10,077 nt of DNA from Prevotella sp. UBA1705. Its GTDB lineage: Bacteria > Bacteroidota > Bacteroidia > Bacteroidales > Bacteroidaceae. Below the pieces are notes generated by a model, which saw only the letters and a program-made list of their open reading frames with translations, ran no database searches and was not told where the DNA came from. This document shows positions 1-7,756 of this stretch, one piece after another; position 1 is the stretch's first letter; each line of letters opens with the position of its first letter. The DNA lies in NCBI GenBank assembly GCA_002317385.1, contig DCJH01000005.1, positions 2,317 to 12,393 of the forward strand. Reading direction: 5' to 3'. The position numbers were made by a program, and so were the translations under genes.

Positions 1-1096
1 GGACCTGCGCGCCGACCGTCAGCCTGAATTTACACAGATCGACTGCGAGATGAGCTATGTGGAACAGGACGATGTGCTGGAGATATTCGAGGATATGGCC
101 CGCCACCTTTTCAAGGAGATTCGCGGCGTGGAGCTGCCCCAGCTGCAGCGCATGACATGGCACGAGGCCATGAAGCGCTTCGGATCCGACAAACCCGACC
201 TGCGCTTCGGCATGGAATTTGTAGAGCTCAAGGAGGCTTTCAAGGGCAAGGGCGAGTTCTCCGTCTTCGACGAGGCTGCCTACATCGGCGGTATCTGTGT
301 GCCAGGCTGCGCCGACTATAGCCGCAAGCAGCTCAACGAACTCACCGATTTCGTGAAGCGTCCGCAGGTGGGCGCCAAGGGATTGGTCTACATCAAATAT
401 GAGGCCGATGGCTCGGTGAAGAGTTCCATCGACAAGTTCTATACCCCCGAGGCCCTCAATGAGATCAAGGAGGTGATGGGAGCAAAGGACGGAGACCTCG
501 TGCTTATCCTCTCGGGCGACAACGCCAACAAGACGCGCGTACAGCTGTGCAGCCTGCGTCTGGAGATGGGCGAGCGCCTGGGGCTGAGAGACAAAAACGT
601 GTTCAAGTGCCTGTGGATTGTCGATTTCCCGCTCTTTGAGTGGAGCGACGAGGAGCAGCGCCTCATGGCCACGCACCATCCGTTTACCATGCCCAACCCC
701 GACGACATCCCCTTGCTCGACGAGCATCCTGAGCAGGTGCGTGCCCTGGCCTACGACTTCGTGTGCAACGGCATCGAAGTGGGTGGCGGCAGCATCCGTA
801 TCCACGACACTCAGCTGCAGGAGCGCATGTTCGAGGTGCTCGGATTCACCAAGGAGCGCGCCGAGGCACAGTTTGGTTTCCTCATGAACGCGTTTAAGTA
901 TGGTGCTCCTCCCCATGCCGGACTGGCTTTCGGTCTCGACCGTTTTGTGAGCATCATGGCCGGATTGGACAGCATCCGCGACTGCATTGCCTTCCCGAAG
1001 AACAACAGTGGCCGCGACGTGATGCTCGATGCACCGTCTATCATCGACGACAAGCAGCTCGACGAGCTGCAGCTTCGCGTAGACCTGAAGAAATAA
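1..1096 (+). CDS. aspS: Aspartyl-tRNA synthetase, C-terminal part (5' end outside window)
   Basis: Class II aminoacyl-tRNA synthetase that charges tRNA-Asp with aspartate in the cytoplasm. The reading frame is open from base 2, and 364 residues are visible, roughly the last 60% of a bacterial enzyme of about 585 residues. The fragment begins inside motif 2 (DLRADRQPEFTQID). Next come the MTWHEAMKRFGSDKPDLRFG segment and the bacterial-specific GAD insertion (about fragment residues 85-180), which marks it as bacterial rather than archaeal or eukaryotic AspRS. FPLFEW and THHPFTMP follow, then GIEVGGGSIRIHD, and motif 3 at GLAFGLDRF near the C-terminus, which binds ATP. The first ATG seen (base 50) is internal and is not the start. 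The gene ends in TAA and is followed by two hairpins. Whether it also charges tRNA-Asn cannot be judged from this part. Confidence 0.98.
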   Translation, partial: DLRADRQPEFTQIDCEMSYVEQDDVLEIFEDMARHLFKEIRGVELPQLQRMTWHEAMKRFGSDKPDLRFGMEFVELKEAFKGKGEFSVFDEAAYIGGICVPGCADYSRKQLNELTDFVKRPQVGAKGLVYIKYEADGSVKSSIDKFYTPEALNEIKEVMGAKDGDLVLILSGDNANKTRVQLCSLRLEMGERLGLRDKNVFKCLWIVDFPLFEWSDEEQRLMATHHPFTMPNPDDIPLLDEHPEQVRALAYDFVCNGIEVGGGSIRIHDTQLQERMFEVLGFTKERAEAQFGFLMNAFKYGAPPHAGLAFGLDRFVSIMAGLDSIRDCIAFPKNNSGRDVMLDAPSIIDDKQLDELQLRVDLKK

Positions 1097-1098
1097 TC

Positions 1099-1114
1099 GG
1101 AGGCTCTCGCCTCC
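1099..1114 (+). other. Small hairpin just after aspS stop
   Basis: A perfect 6-bp stem (GGAGGC / GCCTCC) with a TCTC loop starts 3 bases after the aspS stop. It has no T-run of its own. It may protect the mRNA 3' end or help the larger terminator that begins 10 bases further on. Confidence 0.5.
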
Positions 1115-1123
1115 CTATAACAG

Positions 1124-1167
1124 CAGCTCCCGCCAACCTGCAAAGGGTTGGCGGGAGCTGTAGTTTT
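1124..1167 (+). terminator. Intrinsic terminator of aspS
   Basis: A perfect 15-bp stem pairs CAGCTCCCGCCAACC (1124-1138) with its exact complement at 1146-1160 around a 7-base loop, followed by TAGTTTTAT. The long GC-rich stem with a short T-run fits a Rho-independent terminator for aspS. Read on the other strand the stem is the same but the following sequence is less T-rich, so it may also stop the convergent acyl-CoA synthetase transcript, less efficiently. Confidence 0.88.
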
Positions 1168-1183
1168 ATCGGGTGGGGGCTCT

Positions 1184-1255
1184 AATCGCTCTGGCTGGTC
1201 AGACCAGTCGGACCTATCAGACCAGTGTGATTACTCCGACCAGTCTGAGCACAGC
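1184..1255. repeat. Degenerate 9-bp tandem repeat array (8 units)
   Basis: Eight consecutive 9-base units lie between the convergent aspS and acyl-CoA synthetase genes. The clearest copies start with GACCAGT at 1202, 1220 and 1238, exactly 18 bases apart. Weaker units (GACCTATCA at 1211, GATTACTCC at 1229) sit halfway between them. Units to the left (from 1184 and 1193) are more degenerate. CTGGTC-A-GACCAG at 1195-1207 forms a small palindrome. Because 9 is a multiple of 3, one frame reads as D-x-S triplets, but that frame has no credible start and is separated from aspS by two in-frame stops, so I treat the array as non-coding. Function unknown. Confidence 0.7.
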
Positions 1256-1272
1256 CTCATCTTGCCCCACTA

Positions 1273-2943
1273 TTAATTGGTCTTGGTATAGAGATAGCGC
1301 TTGATCGAGCGCTTCGGTGTCTTGGCAAACTCCTCCTCGTGGATGCGGATGTCGCTCAGACGACAGTAAGCGGGCAGTATCTCGTTGATGACCTTGCGGT
1401 TCTCATCCATAATCTTGGCCAAGTCGGCATTGTTGAGTCCCATCTGCTTGGCAGCCTCGAAGTCGGGATAAACCAGTCCGACGAGCTTCTCGCCTTCCTG
1501 TATCACCACGCTCTCGCTCACCATAGACATGGAGTTCAACTTATCTTCGATCTCCTCGGGATAGATGTTTTGGCCATTGGAACCGAGCAGCATGTTCTTC
1601 GACCGACCCCTGATAAACACGTTTCCATGCTCGTCCATCGTACCGAGGTCGCCGGTATGGAACCATCCGTTCTCGTCGATGCAGGCCTGGGTAGCCTCTT
1701 CGTTCTTATAGTATCCGAGCATCACGTTGGGACCCTTGGTCAAAATCTCACCCGGAACATTGCGCGGATCAGTGCTGTCTATCTCCACCTGCATGTTGAG
1801 CGCAGCCTTTCCGCAGGAGCCTGGAGCAAACTCTTTGTAGTCGGCATAGCAGATAATCGGGCCGCACTCGGTAGCACCGTAGCCCACGGTATAGCGGAAA
1901 CCTATCTGGCGAAGGAACGTCTCCACCTCCTGACTGAATGCTGCTCCTCCCACGATAATCTCGTAGAAGTTGCCACCGAAGGCCTCGGTCACCTGAGCGT
2001 TGATACGCTCAAATATCTTCTTGTTGATACCCGGCATCTTCAAGAGCAACCGAATCTTGGTATCTTGAATCTTCGGGAACACCTTCTTCTTGATGATTTT
2101 CTCGATCACCAGCGGCACGGCAACGATGATTCTGGGCTTTACCTCGGCAAAGGCCTGTGCGATGACCACTGGCGATGGTACACGGGTGAGGTAGTAGATA
2201 TGGCATCCGTTGATAAATTCATAGAGGAATTCGAACGACAATCCATACATGTGGGCCATCGGCAGAATGCTGATTACGTTGTCGCCAGCCTTAAGTTCCT
2301 TGCCCAACACATTCTCAGCAAACTCAAGATTATTCCTGAGCGAACGATAGGGAAGCATCACTCCCTTGGAGAATCCGGTCGTTCCGCTGGTGTAGTTGAT
2401 GAGCATCATCTCGTCGGGATTGCTCTCTATATAATAATGTACGTGCTCCGGACGGAAATATTTGGGGTATTTCTTGCCGAAAAGCTCATTCAGATGCTCA
2501 CGCGCATAGGTGAGTTTGTCGGTGCGCGAGAGCACCAACGAGTAGTCGGGGATATAGATAATGCCTTCGAGACCGGGCATCTTGGTGGCATCAATCTCCG
2601 TCGCCACCACATCGCCGACAAACAACAGCTTGGCGTCGGAGTGGTTCACGATGTTGTGCATCTGGTCGGCCGTAAACTCATGGAGTATAGGCACAGCCAC
2701 AGCGCCATAGGTAATCACCGCAAGGAAGGCGGCCGCCCAGGCGGCGCTGTTGCGTCCGGCCAGTGCGATCTTGTCGCCGCGCACCACACCGGAGTTCTCA
2801 AACATGATGTGAAGCTTCTCTATCTTGCGCGCCACATCATGATATTGCAACGTTGCTCCCTTAAAATCGGTGAGCGCGTCACGTTCCCAATTGTCAATGA
2901 TACTCTGCTGTATCCGTTGATTAAAACTTGAGTATGAATTCAT
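1273..2943 (-). CDS. AMP-binding acyl-CoA synthetase (long-chain fatty acid-CoA ligase type), copy 1
   Basis: Predicted to activate a fatty or other carboxylic acid with ATP and then form the CoA thioester; the substrate cannot be read from sequence. The 556-residue protein has the ANL-superfamily motifs in order: the P-loop YTSGTTGFSKG (184-194), HMYGLS (231-236), YGATE (355-359), GWFHTGDLG (426-434), and the hinge region around R447 (GRSKNMLLGSNGQN). In the C-terminal A10 motif, TPKRSIKR, the position of the usual catalytic lysine appears to be Ser546. No signal peptide is seen, so it is probably cytoplasmic or membrane-associated. I start at the ATG at 2943 (MNSYSSFNQ) because it aligns with the start of the upstream paralogue. 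An in-frame ATG at 3000 overlaps the upstream stop (TGATG) and would add 19 residues. No separate promoter is seen, so it is probably cotranscribed with copy 2. Confidence 0.93.
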   Translation of the reverse strand: MNSYSSFNQRIQQSIIDNWERDALTDFKGATLQYHDVARKIEKLHIMFENSGVVRGDKIALAGRNSAAWAAAFLAVITYGAVAVPILHEFTADQMHNIVNHSDAKLLFVGDVVATEIDATKMPGLEGIIYIPDYSLVLSRTDKLTYAREHLNELFGKKYPKYFRPEHVHYYIESNPDEMMLINYTSGTTGFSKGVMLPYRSLRNNLEFAENVLGKELKAGDNVISILPMAHMYGLSFEFLYEFINGCHIYYLTRVPSPVVIAQAFAEVKPRIIVAVPLVIEKIIKKKVFPKIQDTKIRLLLKMPGINKKIFERINAQVTEAFGGNFYEIIVGGAAFSQEVETFLRQIGFRYTVGYGATECGPIICYADYKEFAPGSCGKAALNMQVEIDSTDPRNVPGEILTKGPNVMLGYYKNEEATQACIDENGWFHTGDLGTMDEHGNVFIRGRSKNMLLGSNGQNIYPEEIEDKLNSMSMVSESVVIQEGEKLVGLVYPDFEAAKQMGLNNADLAKIMDENRKVINEILPAYCRLSDIRIHEEEFAKTPKRSIKRYLYTKTN

Positions 2944-2999
2944 ATTTTCAGTTTCTTGATATGATGACAGGGTGAATACCTCGCACGGTCTCCGGCCCA

Positions 3000-4667
3000 T
3001 CAAATATTGTTCTGATATAAATAGCGCTTGATAGACTTCTTCGGCGTCTTCTCAAATTCCTTTTCCTGCAGCCTTATCTCGCTGATCTTGCAGAAGGAGG
3101 GCAACTTGGCGTTCAGCTCCTTGCGGTTCTGCTCCATCACACTCTGCAGGTCTTCCTGGGTGAATCCGAGCGACTGCGCTTGAAGAAAATCAGGATGTAC
3201 CAGTCCCACCAGCTTGTCGCCACGCTGCACAATGATGCTTTCGCTCACCATGGTCATGGAGTTTAGCCGGTCTTCTATCTCCTCAGGATACACGTTCTGC
3301 CCATTGGAACCGAGCAGCATATTCTTGATTCGTCCGAGGATAAAGATGTCGCCGGCCTTGTTCATCTTAGCCAAATCGCCGGTATGGAACCATCCATCCT
3401 TGTCGATGACGGCCGCGGTGGCCTTCGAATTCTTGTAGTAGCCCTGCATCACATTGAGTCCTCGGGTGATGATCTCGCCCGCAATGTTCTCCGGATCCTT
3501 GCTCAGGATTCTCACTTCCATATGTCTTACGGCCTTGCCGCAGCTGCCGGGCACGAAGTCCTGGTAGTCGGAATAGGATATCATAGGCCCCGTCTCCGTG
3601 GTGCCGTAGCCCACCGTGAACGGGAAATGGATACCCGTGAAGAACTCCTCAATCTCTTTGCTGAAGCTCGCGCCACCAATCACCACCTCGTAGAGGTTGC
3701 CACCCATCATGTCTTTGATCTTCTGGCAGATGCGTTCCTTGATGATTTTGCTCACGCCGGGCATCTTGAGGAGCATGCGGGTGCGGTAATTGTTGATGAG
3801 GGGGAATACGCCTGCCCTCACAATCTTCTCGATAATGAGTGGCACCGAGATAATGATGTTGGGGCGAATCTCCATGAAGGCTTCCTGGATGATGGTGGGA
3901 CTGGGTGTCCGGGTGAGGAAGTAAAGGTGATTGCCACTACAGAACTGGAGCAGGAACTCGCAGCTCAGGCCATACATATGGGCCATGGGAAGGATGGAGA
4001 GCACATTGCAATGCTTCTGCAACTTGGTGCCGATGTCATTGATCAGGAAGTCGAGATTGCCCCACAATGAGCGGTAGGGAAGCATCACTCCCTTGGAGAA
4101 GCCGGTCGTGCCACTGGTATAATTGATCATGGCCAACTCTTCGGCCTCATCGTGATGATAGTGCACATGCTCGCGACGGAAGTATTTGGGATATTTCTGT
4201 CCGTAGAGTTCGTTGAGATGTTCGCGTGCCACGGTGAGTCGTTCCGACCTGCTGTCTACCAGCGAGAAGTCGGGCAGATAGAAGATTCCGTCCAACTTGG
4301 GCATCAGTGCAGCATCGAGCGCCGTAGACACCACGTCGCCCACGAAGAGCAATCGCGACTCCGAGTGGTTCACGATGTTATACACCTGATCGGGCTGAAA
4401 CTCGTGCTGGATGGGCACCACCACTGCCCCATAGGTCACAGTAGCCAGAAAAGCGCACGCCCACAGGGAGCTGTTGCGACCGCAGACGGCAATCCTGTCA
4501 CCTGGCTTGATGCCGGCATAGTCGAACATGATATGCAGCTTCTCTATCTTTCGGGCTACATCATGGTACTGGAGAGTCACTCCTTTATAGTCGGTCAGGG
4601 CGTCGCGGTCCCAGTTGGAGGTAATGGCGTTTTCAATGAGGGCATTGAAACTTGGCACTTTTTCCAT
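3000..4667 (-). CDS. AMP-binding acyl-CoA synthetase (long-chain fatty acid-CoA ligase type), copy 2
   Basis: A 555-residue paralogue of the next gene downstream and nearly collinear with it from end to end, so the pair probably arose by tandem duplication. Motifs: YTSGTTGFSKG (183-193), HMYGLS (230-235), YGTTE (354-358), GWFHTGDLA (425-433), R446 in GRIKNMLLGSNGQN, and TPKKSIKR at the C-terminus with Ser545 where the A10 lysine is expected. It should make acyl-AMP and acyl-CoA, probably from fatty acids. The ATG at 4667 (MEKVPSFN) is chosen because a TACCTTTG promoter element lies only 24 bases upstream. A longer in-frame start near 4721 would lie inside that promoter and would add a cysteine-rich leader unlike the family. 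The stop TGA overlaps a possible ATG of the following gene by one base. Confidence 0.94.
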   Translation of the reverse strand: MEKVPSFNALIENAITSNWDRDALTDYKGVTLQYHDVARKIEKLHIMFDYAGIKPGDRIAVCGRNSSLWACAFLATVTYGAVVVPIQHEFQPDQVYNIVNHSESRLLFVGDVVSTALDAALMPKLDGIFYLPDFSLVDSRSERLTVAREHLNELYGQKYPKYFRREHVHYHHDEAEELAMINYTSGTTGFSKGVMLPYRSLWGNLDFLINDIGTKLQKHCNVLSILPMAHMYGLSCEFLLQFCSGNHLYFLTRTPSPTIIQEAFMEIRPNIIISVPLIIEKIVRAGVFPLINNYRTRMLLKMPGVSKIIKERICQKIKDMMGGNLYEVVIGGASFSKEIEEFFTGIHFPFTVGYGTTETGPMISYSDYQDFVPGSCGKAVRHMEVRILSKDPENIAGEIITRGLNVMQGYYKNSKATAAVIDKDGWFHTGDLAKMNKAGDIFILGRIKNMLLGSNGQNVYPEEIEDRLNSMTMVSESIIVQRGDKLVGLVHPDFLQAQSLGFTQEDLQSVMEQNRKELNAKLPSFCKISEIRLQEKEFEKTPKKSIKRYLYQNNI

Positions 4668-4690
4668 TGCACACAAATCAAAATTTTGTG

Positions 4691-4722
4691 CAAAGGTACA
4701 ATCTTGCCTGCACATACCCAAA
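4691..4722 (-). promoter_or_regulatory. Bacteroidetes-type promoter for the acyl-CoA synthetase pair
   Basis: On the minus strand TACCTTTG (4698-4691) matches the TAnnTTTG -7 element used by the Bacteroidetes primary sigma factor. A TTTG at 4722-4719 sits 20 bases upstream, as expected for the -33 element. The predicted transcription start, near 4685, leaves a leader of only about 20 bases before the ATG at 4667. Confidence 0.8.
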
Positions 4723-4848
4723 AAAAATGTGCATTATTTTCGCTCGTCTCTCACCTTTTCGACACATAGTAGATGAATTGGTCATGGTTGTAGACGAATC
4801 GAACATTCCATCCTTCCGGCGCGCATATTTATCCCAAAAAAATGTTGT

Positions 4849-4900
4849 CGAAAAAGGAACAGGTGGAGCTCCTGCAGACAAATGGCTGCGGGGCTCCACC
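4849..4900 (-). terminator. Intrinsic terminator of the ettA-hydrolase unit
   Basis: GGTGGAGC (4862-4869) pairs with GCTCCACC (4893-4900). The stem continues inward through a T-G wobble and two C-G pairs, then, past a single-base bulge, GCAG/CTGC, to an 8-base loop. Read leftward the hairpin is followed by TGTTCCTTTTT. It begins 6 bases after the hydrolase stop and separates this transcript from the acyl-CoA synthetase promoter beyond it. Confidence 0.82.
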
Positions 4901-4906
4901 CGAATG

Positions 4907-5725
4907 CTACCTACCGGTCTTCAAGATGCGGCCCATCTCGTTCAGAAGGATATGGAACGCGGGCTGCGCCATGTCGCCATGGTTGAATCCGTCGAGCTCG
5001 AAGAGCTTCACATCCTCATTTCCACAGAGTTTCATCATGCGCCAGAGGTAGGAGTTTTCCTCGTAGCGGCCAAAGAGTTCAAGCTCCCGGTCGCCCGTGA
5101 TGAGCACCATGGGCACCGGCGTGCGGCGCACCCAGTAGAGCGGTGCATACTCGTCTACCGAGGGCTGGAGGTTGCCCCGGCCGTTCATATCGCGGTGGGC
5201 GAAGTGGGTAATGGCCTGTCCGCTGAAGGGAATGAGGCCGCGGATGCTGTCGGCATCCACGCGATATCTGCCCAGCCAGCGACGGTCGAGCCCCAGCATC
5301 ATGGTGAGATAGCCACCGGCCGAGTGGCCCGACACAAACACCTTGCCGGCCGAACCGTGATAGTCGGCGGCATGCCTGAACACCCACGCCACTGCCTCGG
5401 CAGCGTCGTCGATACACTGGTCTATCTTCACACGGGGCAGGAGCCTGTAGTTCACCCCGACGACCACCAAGCCCTTGCCCTGCAGCTGCGCAGGAATGTC
5501 CTTGTGGCCGCCGGTCAATCCGCCGCCATGAAACCACACCACAACGGGACAATCCTTCGCGTTCTCAGGATAATACACGTCCAGCTTGAGCCTCTCGCGG
5601 GCGTAGGCATCGGTCTTCTGCGTATAGGGCACGTCCTTCTGTAGCTTGTATCCGGCCGCGAAGGTCTGCCCTATCGCTGCCAGCGTGCTCACGAGGAGCA
5701 GGGCAGCAGCAATGAATCTTCTCAT
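4907..5725 (-). CDS. Secreted alpha/beta-hydrolase (esterase/lipase-like)
   Basis: A 272-residue hydrolase of the carboxylesterase-like alpha/beta fold. The N-terminus MRRFIAAALLLVSTLAAIG is a signal peptide with likely cleavage after TFA (about residue 23), so the enzyme should act in the periplasm or outside the cell. There is no lipobox cysteine. The oxyanion-hole motif HGGG is at 66-69, the nucleophile elbow GHSAGG places the catalytic serine at 135, GD at 211-212 is the likely acid, and His249 in FNHGD completes the triad. The family includes esterases acting on short acyl esters, some on acetylated or feruloylated polysaccharides; the substrate here is unknown and no carbohydrate-active neighbour supports a glycan role. 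It starts 24 bases after ettA on the same strand, so cotranscription is likely. The ATG at 5725 directly precedes the signal peptide. Confidence 0.88.
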   Translation of the reverse strand: MRRFIAAALLLVSTLAAIGQTFAAGYKLQKDVPYTQKTDAYARERLKLDVYYPENAKDCPVVVWFHGGGLTGGHKDIPAQLQGKGLVVVGVNYRLLPRVKIDQCIDDAAEAVAWVFRHAADYHGSAGKVFVSGHSAGGYLTMMLGLDRRWLGRYRVDADSIRGLIPFSGQAITHFAHRDMNGRGNLQPSVDEYAPLYWVRRTPVPMVLITGDRELELFGRYEENSYLWRMMKLCGNEDVKLFELDGFNHGDMAQPAFHILLNEMGRILKTGR

Positions 5726-5749
5726 ATTTATATATGGTTCAGCTCGGCA

Positions 5750-7447
5750 TCAGTCCTCCATCAGCTTGCGATAGCGGCCTTTTTTGATGTCTTCGTTGCC
5801 CAGTCGGCGGGCTTTGTTGATTTCGTAATCGGAGTAGTCGCCCTCGAAGAACACCACCTCGCCATTGCCCTCAAAGGCCAGAATGTGAGTGCAGATGCGG
5901 TCGACGAACCAGCGGTCGTGGCTGATGACCACGGCACACCCAGCAAATCCCTCCAAGCCCTCCTCCAGGGCGCGCAGCGTGTTCACATCGATGTCGTTGG
6001 TAGGCTCATCAAGCAGCAGCACGTTGCCCTCCTGCTTCAGCGCCAAGGCCAGCTGCAGGCGGTTGCGCTCACCACCCGAGAGCACGCCGCAGAGCTTGCT
6101 CTGGTCGGTGCCCGAGAAGTTGAAACGCGAGAGATAGGCACGCGAATTGATGTCGCGGCCACCCATGCGGAAGCTCTCGTTGCCGCCGGAAACGACGTCG
6201 TATACGGTCTTCGAGGGGTCGATGTCCTTGTGTTGCTGGTCCACGTAGGCCAGTTTCACGGTCTCGCCCACCTCAAACGTACCGCCGTCTGCCTGCTCCA
6301 GGCCCATGATGAGGCGGAAAAGCGTGGTCTTGCCGGCACCGTTGGGGCCGATGACGCCCACGATTCCGTTGGGCGGCAACATGAAGTTGAGGTCGGAGAA
6401 GAGCGTCTTCTCGCCGAAAGCCTTCTGCACATGCTGTGCCTCGATGACCTTGTTGCCCAGTCGCGGACCGTTGGGGATGAATATTTCGAGCTTCTCCTCA
6501 CGCTCCTTCTGCTCCTCGTTGAGCATCTGATCGTAGGAGTTCAGACGCGCCTTACCCTTGGCCTGACGGGCCTTGGGCGCCATGCGCACCCACTCCAACT
6601 CACGCTCCAGGGTCTTGCGACGCTTCGAGGCGGTCTTCTCCTCCTGCGCCATGCGGGTGGTCTTCTGCTCCAGCCACGAAGAATAGTTGCCCTTCCATGG
6701 GATGCCCTCGCCGCGGTCGAGCTCCAGAATCCACTCGCTCACGTCGTCGAGGAAGTATCTGTCGTGGGTCACGGCTATGACCGTGCCCTCGTATTGCTGC
6801 AGATGCTGCTCCAGCCAGTCTATGCTTTCGGCATCCAGGTGGTTGGTAGGCTCATCGAGCAACAGCACGTCGGGCTTCTGCAACAGCAGTCGGCAGAGGG
6901 CCACACGACGGCGCTCGCCTCCCGAGAGATGGGTCACGGGCAGGTCGCCATCGGGGCATCGCAGGGCGGCCATGGCTCTATCGAGCTTCGAATCGATGTT
7001 CCACGCGTCGGTGGCGTCGATAATGTCCTGCACTTCAGCCTGTCGCTGCATGAGCGCGTCCATCTTATCCTGGTCGCTGTAATACTCCTCCTCGCCGAAT
7101 TTACGGTTGATTTCGTCGTACTCGGCCAGCGCATCGTACACCTTCTGCACGGCCTCCATGATGTTCTCCTTCACCGTCTTGCTCTCGTCGAGGGGCGGAT
7201 CCTGCGGCAGATAGCCCACGGAGTAGCCCGGGCTCCACACCACCTCGCCCTGCGTAGGCTGTTCCAGGCCGGCGATGATCTTCATCAGCGTGGACTTTCC
7301 AGCGCCGTTGAGACCGATGATACCGATTTTTACGCCATAGAAGAACGAGAGGTATATGTTCTTCAGAATCTGTTTTTGGTTCTGGGGGATGATTTTCGAC
7401 ACACCCACCATAGAGAAGATAATCTTCTTGTCGTCTACTGTTGCCAT
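5750..7447 (-). CDS. ettA: ABC-F ATPase EttA, energy-dependent translational throttle
   Basis: A soluble protein with two fused ABC ATPase domains and no membrane segments, 565 residues against about 555 in E. coli EttA. Members bind the ribosomal E site and gate entry into elongation according to ATP/ADP state. Domain 1: Walker A GLNGAGKST (45-53), arm insertion about 95-140, signature LSGGERRR (174-181), Walker B LLLDEP with catalytic Glu199, His228. A charged linker at about 260-320 includes RMAPKARQAKGKAR, the typical P-site tRNA interaction motif. Domain 2: Walker A GPNGAGKTT (367-375), signature LSGGERN (456-462), Walker B with Glu481, His510. I start at the ATG at 7447 (MATVDDKKIIFSM), the family-like N-terminus. 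The frame stays open to 7585, but that stretch is GC-rich and does not resemble EttA. Subfamily assignment rests on the arm and linker motifs. Confidence 0.95.
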   Translation of the reverse strand: MATVDDKKIIFSMVGVSKIIPQNQKQILKNIYLSFFYGVKIGIIGLNGAGKSTLMKIIAGLEQPTQGEVVWSPGYSVGYLPQDPPLDESKTVKENIMEAVQKVYDALAEYDEINRKFGEEEYYSDQDKMDALMQRQAEVQDIIDATDAWNIDSKLDRAMAALRCPDGDLPVTHLSGGERRRVALCRLLLQKPDVLLLDEPTNHLDAESIDWLEQHLQQYEGTVIAVTHDRYFLDDVSEWILELDRGEGIPWKGNYSSWLEQKTTRMAQEEKTASKRRKTLERELEWVRMAPKARQAKGKARLNSYDQMLNEEQKEREEKLEIFIPNGPRLGNKVIEAQHVQKAFGEKTLFSDLNFMLPPNGIVGVIGPNGAGKTTLFRLIMGLEQADGGTFEVGETVKLAYVDQQHKDIDPSKTVYDVVSGGNESFRMGGRDINSRAYLSRFNFSGTDQSKLCGVLSGGERNRLQLALALKQEGNVLLLDEPTNDIDVNTLRALEEGLEGFAGCAVVISHDRWFVDRICTHILAFEGNGEVVFFEGDYSDYEINKARRLGNEDIKKGRYRKLMED

Positions 7448-7593
7448 ATAGTTGATTGATTGTTTTTCTGTCGTTTCGGCTGCATCCTGCAAAGGCAATC
7501 GCCTCATGCGTAGCCCATTGCCGGGTGGCGGCGGCCCCGTCTCCACCCCATGCCATCGGGGCAGCCCGCGAGAGCCACAACCCACATGCTCTG
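7448..7593 (-). promoter_or_regulatory. Long GC-rich leader of ettA
   Basis: If the promoter at 7594-7601 is right, ettA has an untranslated leader of about 140 bases. The part near the start codon is A-rich (ACAGAAAAACAATCAATC on the minus strand), as usual for Bacteroidetes genes. The rest is GC-rich and can fold: GGTGG...CCACC at 7524-7547 is one possible pairing. A weaker -7-like TGCCTTTG nearer the gene could give a shorter leader. No known riboswitch is recognised. Confidence 0.35.
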
Positions 7594-7623
7594 CAAAAAT
7601 ACGAAATTCCCGCCAAATTCAAG
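7594..7623 (-). promoter_or_regulatory. Candidate promoter for ettA
   Basis: The minus strand carries TATTTTTG (7601-7594), a full match to the Bacteroidetes TAnnTTTG -7 element. A CTTG at 7623-7620 lies 18 bases upstream, an imperfect -33 element with slightly short spacing. It is the best promoter match in the gap upstream of ettA. Confidence 0.5.
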
Positions 7624-7756
7624 CTATAAAACGGGAAATATATTGTTCGCAGGCGCCTCGGAGGGAGGGAGAATGGCAGCCAATGGCAAAGTGGATGGGC
7701 CGCCTCATCCGGGCAAAAACACTCCACACCTTTCCCCTTGACTATCAATGGTTTAG

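Noticed and set aside
1339..2931. A 530-codon open frame on the plus strand opposite acyl-CoA synthetase copy 1
   Set aside because: It is exactly antisense to a gene with clear ANL motifs, its translation resembles no family, and a similar long antisense frame occurs opposite ettA. Codon bias in this DNA opens such frames.
4667..4693. Inverted repeat TTGCACA...TGTGCAA around the start of acyl-CoA synthetase copy 2
   Set aside because: The upstream arm overlaps the -7 element and lies mostly before the predicted transcription start, so it would not fold as an RNA hairpin. Seven-base arms with a 13-base gap are also not rare by chance.
5885..7459. A 524-codon open frame antisense to ettA
   Set aside because: Its translation is Leu/Val/His/Gln-rich, as expected from the complement of ABC ATPase codons, with no recognisable domain.
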